A stretch of DNA of 7,509 nt from JBKPNX01 sp046732855 (lineage in GTDB: Bacteria; Pseudomonadota; Alphaproteobacteria; Geminicoccales; Geminicoccaceae). The position numbers and the translations under genes are program-made. Below are positions 1-5,137 of the stretch, one piece after another. The stretch is taken from assembly GCA_046732855.1 (NCBI GenBank), contig JBKPNX010000169.1, positions 1 to 7,509 of the forward strand, read 5' to 3'. Below the pieces are notes generated by a model, which was given only the letters and a program-made list of their open reading frames with translations, was not told the DNA's origin and did not search any database. Position 1 is the stretch's first letter, and each line of letters begins with the position of its first letter.

Positions 1-1160
1 AGCGTGTTGTCGAGCTTGCCGGTGTCCTCGATCGCCTGGATCACGCGCCCGATCTCGTGGTCCGTGTACGCAAGGTACGCGGCATAGACGTCGGCCTCGC
101 GGATGTAGAGCTTCTTCGCCTGGGGCGAGAGCGAATCCCACTGCGGGAGGTCGTCCGGCCAGGCCGTGAGTTGGGCGTCCTGCGGAATCACGCCGAGCTT
201 CTTCTGGTTGGCGAAGATCGTTTCGCGCAGCTTGTTCCAGCCCTGATCGAACAGGTGCATGGCGCTGATCTTCTCGATCCATTCCGGCGTCGGGTGGTGC
301 GGCGAGTGCGTGCCGCCGGGCGCGTAATAGATCATGAACGGCCGGTCGGGCTGGAGCTCGTTCAGCATTCTGATCCGCGCAATCGCCTCGTCGGCCATTG
401 CGGTGGTCAGGTTCCAGGCGGGATCGCCGAGATAGGGCTCGATCGGCGTGGTGTTACGGAACAGGTTGTTCGGCTGCCACTGGCTGGTGTCGTCGCCGAT
501 GAAGCCATAATAGTAGTCGAAGCCCTTGACCGGCCCGGTCGGCCAATCGGTGAAGGGGCCGGCCTGGCTCCCCACCCACTGCGGCGTGTTATGGTCCTTG
601 CCGTACCACGACGTGTCGTAGCCGTTCTGCCGCAGGATCTCGCCGATGGCGACGGCGTCACGTGGGATGACGCTGTCGTAGCCGGGGAAGCCGGTCGCCT
701 GATCGACGACCACGCCGGTGGCCACCGAATGGTGATTGTGACCGGTCAGGAGCGCGGCCCGCGTCGGCGAGCAGAGCGCCGTGGTGTGGAACTGTGTGTA
801 GCGCAGGCCCATACTCGCGATGCGGTCCAGGGATGGTGTCGGGATCACGCCGCCGAAGGTGGACGGCGCCGAGAAGCCCACGTCATCGGTCATGATCAGG
901 AGGATGTTCGGGGCACCCTCGGGTGGTGCCACGAGCGCTGGCCAGTACGGCGTCGACTGATCTGCGTTCGGGCTGATCGCGCCCTCGAATTGCTGCGGCG
1001 GTGAAGGCAGGTATCTGCCGTCGATGGTGGTCTTCGCGCCGGGCGAACCCGGCGAGCCGGCGACTTGCTGGGCTATTGCCGCGGCAGCCATTCCGGCAAA
1101 GGCCACCGCGACCAAAATCGTGCGCAAGAGCGTAGAGTACTTGCAGTTGAGCTTCGACAT
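1..1160 (-). CDS. Arylsulfatase, exported, formylglycine-dependent (C-terminus beyond window)
   Basis: Hydrolyses sulfate esters, probably in the periplasm. Only the first 386 codons are present, and the frame is open to the window edge. Residues 1-30 form a signal peptide: Lys3/Lys7/Arg13, a hydrophobic core at about 15-29, and an Ala-Ile-Ala cleavage site before Gln31. Asp92-Asp93 (ILLIMTDDVGF) are the first metal ligands. The sulfatase signature ALCSPTRAALLTG places the Cys converted to formylglycine at residue 130. GYDTSWYGKDH (180-190) supplies the second-signature Lys188 and His190, and THSPHH (284-289) supplies a further active-site His. The ATG at 1160 is chosen because GGGGGAGGA (1167-1175) lies about 6 bases upstream and the signal peptide follows directly. 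Related bacterial arylsulfatases are much longer, about 540-790 residues, so a large part is missing only because the window ends. The gene points away from the phage-type genes and is probably chromosomal. The precise sulfate-ester substrate cannot be read from the sequence. Confidence 0.93.
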   Translation of the reverse strand, partial: MSKLNCKYSTLLRTILVAVAFAGMAAAAIAQQVAGSPGSPGAKTTIDGRYLPSPPQQFEGAISPNADQSTPYWPALVAPPEGAPNILLIMTDDVGFSAPSTFGGVIPTPSLDRIASMGLRYTQFHTTALCSPTRAALLTGHNHHSVATGVVVDQATGFPGYDSVIPRDAVAIGEILRQNGYDTSWYGKDHNTPQWVGSQAGPFTDWPTGPVKGFDYYYGFIGDDTSQWQPNNLFRNTTPIEPYLGDPAWNLTTAMADEAIARIRMLNELQPDRPFMIYYAPGGTHSPHHPTPEWIEKISAMHLFDQGWNKLRETIFANQKKLGVIPQDAQLTAWPDDLPQWDSLSPQAKKLYIREADVYAAYLAYTDHEIGRVIQAIEDTGKLDNT

Positions 1161-1166
1161 TGAACT

Positions 1167-1175
1167 TCCTCCCCC
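1167..1175 (-). promoter_or_regulatory. Ribosome binding site of the arylsulfatase
   Basis: On the minus strand this reads GGGGGAGGA, 6 bases before the ATG at 1160. It is a strong Shine-Dalgarno match and fixes the start codon of the sulfatase. Confidence 0.7.
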
Positions 1176-1506
1176 GCGGCGGCAAAGACGCGTTCATCCC
1201 GACACAAGGATTCTGGCCGCCATGCTAACCCTTGATCTGCACCAGGGGAACGACATCAAAGTCCTTATCGTTGGGCGGCGCTAGGAAGTCGACAGCCCGC
1301 CTCGGCATCGAGGCCGGAGGCCAGAAGGCTTTTCGCGCGATGCTCCTCTTGCCTGGCTGAGTTCGCTCAACGAGGGAGGCTCAAGCCATGTTCGTTACTG
1401 GCTACGGGCCGCCTGTTGACGCGAACGCGGGAATGTCCGCGATGCAATCGCCGACCGGACGTTTCAAAGCTGGCGTTGGGACGTTTGGGCACGAGGCGTG
1501 GTGCGG

Positions 1507-1542
1507 CATGTTGTGGCTATTGACACTGTCCATCACAACATG
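1507..1542 (+). repeat. Inverted repeat upstream of an orphan terminator
   Basis: CATGTTGTG (1507-1515) pairs perfectly with CACAACATG (1534-1542) across an 18-base spacer. It lies 33 bases before the terminator stem, so a plus-strand transcript would end in two successive hairpins. It could be part of a small RNA or a protein-binding operator; nothing in the sequence decides between these. Confidence 0.4.
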
Positions 1543-1574
1543 TAGCGTCTGGCCAAGGTCGCACGGTGTGCCCG

Positions 1575-1606
1575 ACAGCCCGCCCAGTCCTCAGGCGGGC
1601 TGTTTT
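1575..1606 (+). terminator. Rho-independent terminator, plus strand
   Basis: A perfect 10-base stem, ACAGCCCGCC (1575-1584) with GGCGGGCTGT (1594-1603), encloses a 9-base loop and is followed at once by a short T run (1603-1606, then GGTT). The minus strand has no T run after the stem, so it acts on plus-strand transcripts. No convincing protein gene lies upstream on that strand inside the window, because the sulfatase is transcribed the other way. It therefore suggests an unannotated short transcript starting somewhere after about 1200. Confidence 0.75.
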
Positions 1607-1903
1607 GGTTCGGAGGCGGTGCTTTGATCGGTGCAAGTAAGTGTCTTGTTGGGCAGCGATGACACTCTGTAGATGTTAGTATAGCGCAGATGAAGTCATC
1701 AGATACTGAAGTGAAATATGAAACGTAAGTCGGCTTTTTATTCAACAGATCTGGGTCCTTCCTTGGCGAATACTGGCACGGCGGGGCCCCGCGCAATACT
1801 TCGCTAGCGACAGCCCCTGATTCCGGGTTCGCAGTTCGCAGGCCACCGGTCACACTTGACCGCCTGAAGCCCGCAGAATTCGTGAGCTTCTGCGCCCTGC
1901 CAG

Positions 1904-1942
1904 GGTGCGAACCAACCTGCGAACCGTCGCAGGCGTCGCACC
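1904..1942. repeat. Nested perfect inverted repeats before the methyltransferase gene
   Basis: The inner stem CCTGCGA (1916-1922) pairs with TCGCAGG (1927-1933) around a 4-base loop, ACCG. The outer stem GGTGCGA (1904-1910) pairs with TCGCACC (1936-1942). The two stems are joined by an asymmetric internal loop of 5 and 2 bases. There is no T run, so it is a poor terminator on either strand. It ends 36 bases before the methyltransferase start, so it could be a leader hairpin controlling translation or a binding site for a regulator, possibly the ParB-type domain of the downstream protein. Confidence 0.5.
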
Positions 1943-1978
1943 TAAGTTGCACCACCCGTCGTACCATGAGGTTCGCAG

Positions 1979-3268
1979 TTGACCGACGCACCGCTTAGCG
2001 CCGGATTGGTCGCGCTCGCCGACAGGATAGAGTTGTGGCCAGTTGATCGACTGCGGCCATACGAGCGGAACCCGCGGACGCACAGCGAGGCGCAGGTCGA
2101 TCAGATCGCGGCCTCAATGGTCGAGTTCGGCTGGACCAACCCGATCCTAATCGACGAGAACGCCGGCATCCTTGCCGGCCACGGACGGCTGCTGGCGGCG
2201 CGCAAGCTCGGTCTGGCCGATGTACCCGTGATCCGGTTCGAGCACCTCAGTGAGGCCCAGAAGCGGGCCTACGTCCTGGCCGATAACCAGATCGCGCTGC
2301 AGGCCGGCTGGGACGATGCGCTGCTGGCGGAGGAGCTGGCCTGGCTGCGTGACGAGCGTTTCGATCTCGACCTGATTGGCTTCGATGCCTCCGATCTGGA
2401 GCGACTGCTCGCGATCGCCGATGGCGAAACGACGGGTGAGGAGGCGGAAGATGAGGTCCCCGATCCTCCGGAGGAGGCGGTCAGCCGCCCGGGCGACCTC
2501 TGGATCCTCGGCAACCACCGCCTGCTGTGCGGTGATGCGACGGTGCTGGCCGACGTTGAGCGGGTGCTCGGGGGGCAGCTCGCTGACATGACATTCTGCG
2601 ATCCGCCGTACAATGTGGATTACGCCAACTCGCCGAAAGACAAACTCCGGGGTAAGCACCGCCCGATTCTGAACGACGATCTGGGGTCTGGCTTCGAGGC
2701 GTTCCTGTACGACGCCTGCGTCAACATCCTGAGCGTCACCAAGGGCGCCTGCTACGTCTGCATGAGCAGCTCGGAGCTGCACACGCTCCAGCGGGCGTTC
2801 GCAGCCGCGGGCGGCAAGTGGTCGACCTTTGTCATCTGGGCCAAGAATACGTTCACCCTCGGCCGCGCCGACTACCAACGGCAATACGAGCCCATCCTGT
2901 ATGGCTGGAAGGAAGGGAGCGATCATTACTGGTGCGGTGCGCGCGACCAGGGCGACGTCTGGTTCGTCGACAAGCCGGTGCGCAACGACCTGCACCCGAC
3001 CATGAAGCCGGTGGCCCTGGTCGAGCGGGCGATCCGTAATTCGAGCAAGAGCCGCGACATCGTACTCGACCCGTTCGGCGGCTCGGGCTCGACCCTGATC
3101 GCCTGTGAGAAGATCGGACGCCAAGCGCAGCTGATCGAGCTCGATCCGATGTACGTCGACACAATCATCCTGCGCTGGCAGGAGTTCAGCGGTGGCAGCG
3201 CAACCCTGGAGGGCGACGGTCGGAGCTACGAAGAGATCGCCGCCGGGCGCGTGGCCGCGGCGGCGTAG
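1979..3268 (+). CDS. ParB-like domain fused to a DNA adenine methyltransferase (beta class)
   Basis: Transfers a methyl group from S-adenosylmethionine to a base in DNA. Residues about 17-145 form a ParB/sulfiredoxin-like domain: RPYERNPRTHSEAQ (26-39), then GHGRLLAARKLG (67-78), which corresponds to the ParB box II region. The methyltransferase follows: motif IV DPPY (208-211), a variable target-recognition stretch, motif X HPTMKP (339-344), and motif I DPFGGSG (364-370) for cofactor binding. Motif IV before motif I is the beta-class order, and DPPY favours N6-adenine over N4-cytosine. The length of 429 residues suits this fused family, common in phages and prophages. The start appears to be TTG at 1979: an in-frame TGA lies at 1967-1969, and GAGG (1968-1971) sits 7 bases upstream. 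No restriction endonuclease is seen nearby, so it looks like an orphan phage enzyme. It converges on the DUF3489 gene with a 24-base gap. The target sequence is not predictable by eye. Confidence 0.9.
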   Translation: MTDAPLSAGLVALADRIELWPVDRLRPYERNPRTHSEAQVDQIAASMVEFGWTNPILIDENAGILAGHGRLLAARKLGLADVPVIRFEHLSEAQKRAYVLADNQIALQAGWDDALLAEELAWLRDERFDLDLIGFDASDLERLLAIADGETTGEEAEDEVPDPPEEAVSRPGDLWILGNHRLLCGDATVLADVERVLGGQLADMTFCDPPYNVDYANSPKDKLRGKHRPILNDDLGSGFEAFLYDACVNILSVTKGACYVCMSSSELHTLQRAFAAAGGKWSTFVIWAKNTFTLGRADYQRQYEPILYGWKEGSDHYWCGARDQGDVWFVDKPVRNDLHPTMKPVALVERAIRNSSKSRDIVLDPFGGSGSTLIACEKIGRQAQLIELDPMYVDTIILRWQEFSGGSATLEGDGRSYEEIAAGRVAAAA

Positions 3269-3292
3269 AGGTTGGCAGCCGTCTTGGTCGGG

Positions 3293-3922
3293 TTAGGCCA
3301 CGATCCGGTAGACTGTGCTGCTGCCCTTGGCGCCGGTCTTGTTCGGGCCGACCTCGCGGGTGCGCGTCGTCTCGACCGTGAGCTCGAGCTTCTTCTTGAG
3401 CGCGCCGCTGATCGCGCCGCGGATCGTGTGATGTTGCCATCCGGTGGCCGCGGCGATTTGCTCAATCGTGGCGCCCTTGGGACGCTTGAGCATCTCGATC
3501 ATTTTCGCCTGCTTGGTGCCGGCGCGCAGCGTGGGCTTCTCGGCCGGTGCAGCGTTGCCCCGCTTGGCTGCCCTCGTTTTACGCTTGGCCGGGGTGGCTG
3601 CGCGGCTCGCTTCGGGTGCCGGGGTTCCGGCATCGGCCGTCGTCGCACCCGTGTCGACCGGCGTGGCGCCCTGTGGCGCGTCGTCCTCGGTCTCGATACC
3701 GATGGCGTGGAAACCGGCGCGGGTAATGCGGAGCGGCGGCGGGTCGTCGCCGCGCGGCGCGCCCTGGTGACCGATCAGGCCCTTGGCCTTGAGGCTACCG
3801 AGGACCTTGTCGACCGCGCCGCCCTTGATCTTGAGCGTCTCGGGCAGCGGCAGGACGGCACCGTCGTCGCGCTGCGAGGCGGCGCTGAGGATGACGGCCT
3901 GGGTATCGCTGAGCTTCGTCAT
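3293..3922 (-). CDS. DUF3489 protein with two winged-helix-like domains
   Basis: Probably a DNA-binding protein; its biochemical role is not established. Residues 1-76 (starting MTKLSDTQAVILSAA) look like a first winged-helix domain with the pattern AVDKVLGSLKAKGLIGH. Residues about 80-133 form an Ala/Pro/Thr/Lys-rich, probably disordered linker with a basic patch, KRKTRAAKR (113-121). Residues 134-209 match the DUF3489 pattern I know from alphaproteobacteria: MIEMLKRPKGATIEQIAAAT, then GWQHHTIRGAISGALKKKL, ending VYRIVA. I chose ATG 3922 because GGAG (3931-3934) is 8 bases upstream and family members start near this point. An in-frame ATG at 3952 would add 10 residues but has its AGGAGG only 3 bases away. 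The gene lies on the strand opposite the methyltransferase and terminase genes, downstream of a small hypothetical gene, and may be co-transcribed with it. A regulatory role is inferred from the fold only. Confidence 0.8.
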   Translation of the reverse strand: MTKLSDTQAVILSAASQRDDGAVLPLPETLKIKGGAVDKVLGSLKAKGLIGHQGAPRGDDPPPLRITRAGFHAIGIETEDDAPQGATPVDTGATTADAGTPAPEASRAATPAKRKTRAAKRGNAAPAEKPTLRAGTKQAKMIEMLKRPKGATIEQIAAATGWQHHTIRGAISGALKKKLELTVETTRTREVGPNKTGAKGSSTVYRIVA

Positions 3923-3929
3923 GGGCTGA

Positions 3930-3945
3930 TCTCCGTCTTCGGAGA
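3930..3945 (-). promoter_or_regulatory. Hairpin covering the ribosome binding site of the DUF3489 gene
   Basis: On the minus strand TCTCCG (3945-3940) pairs with CGGAGA (3935-3930) around the loop AAGA. The second arm contains GGAG, the ribosome binding site for the ATG at 3922. The element lies between the two possible start codons (3952 and 3922). Folding could limit initiation at 3922 unless ribosomes start at 3952 and open it. The stem is only 6 bases, so this is a suggestion. Confidence 0.35.
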
Positions 3946-3971
3946 GCGCCATTGCCCTCCTACGACCCGAA

Positions 3972-4017
3972 GCCCCGGCGGCTGGCGCCGCGCGGGGCGG
4001 GCGCCGGAGATCGGGGC
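3972..4017 (-). repeat. GC-rich nested inverted repeat between two minus-strand genes
   Basis: The outer arms GCCCCG (3972-3977) and CGGGGC (4012-4017) are complementary. The inner arms are two copies of the self-complementary hexamer GGCGCC (3984-3989 and 4000-4005) around a 10-base loop. There is no T run, so it is not a standard terminator. Its position between the stop of the small hypothetical gene and the start of the DUF3489 gene would suit an RNA processing or attenuation element. In DNA this GC-rich, such pairing can also arise by chance. Confidence 0.35.
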
Positions 4018-4019
4018 CG

Positions 4020-4295
4020 CTATTCGGCGTGCTCGCCCTCCTTGAAGGCTGAACCGGTAACCCGCTTCAGCAGCTCCGCGTAGTACCCGAGTGTCCCGAC
4101 GTGGCTCCAGGTGATCTCGTCGGGCCTGTAGTTGAAGTGATCGTCGCTGAGCGCCTGAAGCCGAGTAAGCATTGCGTCGATCTCGGCCTTCTTGGAGACA
4201 AACGCGGCCAACGCCTGCTCGTTTGACTTGGCGATCTGCTTCTGCAACCTCGGGCTCACGCTTATGCTCCGCATCGGCAACTTTGGTGAACCCAT
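4020..4295 (-). CDS. Small hypothetical protein, mostly helical
   Basis: I do not recognise a named family. The 91-residue product has a basic N-terminal tail (GSPKLPMRSISVSPRLQKQ), then a helix-rich stretch (IAKSNEQALAAFVSKKAEID, then MLTRLQALSDDHF) with coiled-coil-like heptad spacing, then an aromatic stretch (ITWSHVGTLGYYAELLKRV) and an acidic end. There is no signal peptide, membrane segment or Cys pair. ATG 4295 is chosen; a TTG at 4322 would add 9 residues, and ATG 4274 would give 84. None has a strong ribosome binding site. The coherent helix pattern is why this frame is preferred over the longer overlapping minus-strand frame at 3919-4341. It lies upstream of the DUF3489 gene on the same strand with 97 bases between, and diverges from the small terminase gene across roughly 80 bases that should carry promoters for both directions. 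Confidence 0.6.
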   Translation of the reverse strand: MGSPKLPMRSISVSPRLQKQIAKSNEQALAAFVSKKAEIDAMLTRLQALSDDHFNYRPDEITWSHVGTLGYYAELLKRVTGSAFKEGEHAE

Positions 4296-4379
4296 GAACG
4301 CTTCGATCGGCAACGAAAGCAAGCAGAATAGTCGATCGCAATCAGACGTTTAGGACTTGAGTGGCCGGCGATTGTATGG

Positions 4380-4955
4380 ATGCGCACGGACAGCAATCGA
4401 GAACTTGCCCGCCACCTCCGGGTGAGCGAGACGGCGGTGCGGAGGGCGGAGAAGGCGGGCCGGATTCAGCGCGAAGCGGATGGCGCCTGGGACTTGGCGC
4501 AAGTGAGGGCAGCCTGGGCGGGCAACACCGATCCGGCGCAGCAGCGGTCTGCCCGAAGCAGCAGGACGACGGGCAAGCAGCGAACGATGAAGCCGGTGCC
4601 CGAGGCGGCGCTCGGCGCGGTGCGGGAGACCCTACGCGAGCACGGCGAGCCGGTCGCGGCCGGCGCCATGACCTTCATGCAGGCCCGGACCGCCAACGAG
4701 GTGCTCAAGGCGCAGGAGCGCCGCCTGCGCCTTCAGCAAATGAAGGGCGAGCTGGTCGACCGGGCGAAGGCCGTGGCGCAGGTGTTCCGGCTCGCCCGCG
4801 ACGAGCGCGATGCCTGGGTCAACTGGCCGGCACGGATGGCGGCGATGATGGCAGCCGAGCTTGAGGTGGATGCCCACAAGCTGCACACGGTGCTCGAACG
4901 CCACGTTCGAGAGCATCTCGGCGAGCTGGCCGAGGTCCGGCCGAACCTGCGCTGA
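4380..4955 (+). CDS. Phage terminase small subunit, Nu1-like
   Basis: The DNA-recognition partner of the packaging motor: it binds the phage packaging site and recruits the large subunit. Residues 6-48 form a MerR/excisionase-type winged helix-turn-helix (NRELARHLRVSETAVRRAEK, then a wing around GRIQREADGAWDL and an AQVRAAW helix), the arrangement of the lambda gpNu1 N-terminus. Residues about 50-70 are a basic Ser/Arg-rich linker. Residues 98-185 are long charged helices (NEVLKAQERRLRLQQMKGEL, then RLARDERDAWVNWPARMAAM), typical of the oligomerising region in proteobacterial prophage homologs often labelled 'elements of external origin'. At 191 residues it is close to gpNu1 (181). ATG 4380 is the only start that keeps the whole DNA-binding domain; no good Shine-Dalgarno is visible, so translation may be weak. 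The large terminase 183 bases downstream supports the assignment. The 4361-4864 frame overlapping it is low-complexity and rejected. Confidence 0.85.
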   Translation: MRTDSNRELARHLRVSETAVRRAEKAGRIQREADGAWDLAQVRAAWAGNTDPAQQRSARSSRTTGKQRTMKPVPEAALGAVRETLREHGEPVAAGAMTFMQARTANEVLKAQERRLRLQQMKGELVDRAKAVAQVFRLARDERDAWVNWPARMAAMMAAELEVDAHKLHTVLERHVREHLGELAEVRPNLR

Positions 4956-4962
4956 TCGCACT

Positions 4963-4968
4963 GAGGAG
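4963..4968 (+). promoter_or_regulatory. Ribosome binding site of the 43-residue membrane protein
   Basis: GAGGAG lies 9 bases before the ATG at 4978, just after the small terminase stop codon. It is the best ribosome binding site in the packaging operon and is the main reason for starting the small gene at 4978 rather than at the earlier in-frame ATG 4861, which lies inside the small terminase gene. Confidence 0.6.
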
Positions 4969-4977
4969 ACCCGGTTC

Positions 4978-5109
4978 ATGCTGAAGGCGGTTCGTCAACA
5001 CCCGCTGCTGGCCGGTATGGCCGAGGTGCTGGCCGACGCAGCGCGCTACGTCGCCATCATGCTGGCCGTGCTCCTGCTGCTGCGGCAGCTCGCGAAAGTC
5101 GCTCTCTAA
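4978..5109 (+). CDS. Small single-pass membrane protein (43 aa) between terminase genes
   Basis: I do not recognise a family. The product has a basic N-terminal segment (MLKAVRQHPLL), a short amphipathic stretch (AGMAEVLADAARY), one hydrophobic helix at about residues 24-36 (YVAIMLAVLLLLR), and a basic tail (RQLAKVAL). The hydrophobic core is 12-13 residues, short for a full membrane span but flanked by Ala-rich sequence that could extend it. It starts 22 bases after the small terminase stop and ends 28 bases before the large terminase start, so all three are probably one operon. A role as a holin-like, entry-exclusion or membrane-anchoring peptide is possible, but nothing in the sequence selects one. 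Support is the good ribosome binding site, snug operon spacing and a coherent membrane-like composition. Confidence 0.6.
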   Translation: MLKAVRQHPLLAGMAEVLADAARYVAIMLAVLLLLRQLAKVAL

Positions 5110-5137
5110 GCAGCAGCGATGATCAGCTTCGATCTGC

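Larger units (their letters stand above)
1161..1978. other. Gene-poor junction between host-like and phage-like DNA
   Basis: About 800 bases with no open frame that looks like a real protein. They hold the sulfatase ribosome binding site at the left end, a short hairpin at 1299-1314 (GCCTCG, loop GCAT, CGAGGC), a TGAG-TTCG-CTCA stem-loop near 1357-1368, an inverted repeat at 1507-1542, a clear terminator at 1575-1606, an A/T-richer stretch at about 1640-1760 likely to contain promoters, and repeat-rich DNA at 1826-1980 in front of the methyltransferase. An 11-base direct repeat, GACAGCCCGCC, occurs at 1291-1301 and 1574-1584; the second copy overlaps the terminator stem. I could not call a -35/-10 pair with confidence. 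The change from a host metabolic gene to phage genes makes this the likely place for a prophage edge, but no integrase or tRNA marks it. Confidence 0.55.

Noticed and set aside
57..1004. Long plus-strand frame opposite the sulfatase
   Set aside because: It mirrors the sulfatase frame, which has a signal peptide, catalytic motif and ribosome binding site; the antisense product is Arg/Val-rich with no domain. Long antisense frames are expected in GC-rich coding DNA.
1388..1627. 79-codon plus-strand frame with a good GAGGGAGG ribosome-binding-like site
   Set aside because: It reads straight through the perfect terminator at 1575-1606, codon use is unlike its neighbours and the product resembles nothing. 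The purine stretch is better treated as part of a possible RNA.
1690..1807. Tiny plus-strand frames (12 codons at 1690, 29 codons at 1718)
   Set aside because: Weak ribosome binding sites and no conserved feature; chance frames in an A/T-richer gap.
1820..1980. Possible tRNA because of repeated GGTTCG-like T-loop sequence
   Set aside because: No acceptor stem, anticodon arm or D arm could be built around any copy.
1533..1991. 152-codon minus-strand frame in the junction region
   Set aside because: It covers the terminator and the repeat-rich leader, has no ribosome binding site I can defend, and its product looks like random GC-rich translation.
2147..3124. 325-codon minus-strand frame opposite the methyltransferase
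   Set aside because: The plus strand has all methyltransferase motifs in order; the antisense frame has none and is a codon-bias shadow.
3919..4341. 140-codon minus-strand frame overlapping the small hypothetical gene
   Set aside because: Arg-rich, TTG start, no ribosome binding site, and it runs into the DUF3489 start; the 91-residue frame has coherent helices.
4361..4864. 167-codon plus-strand frame overlapping the small terminase
   Set aside because: Gly/Ala/Arg-rich low-complexity shadow; the other frame encodes the winged-helix terminase subunit.
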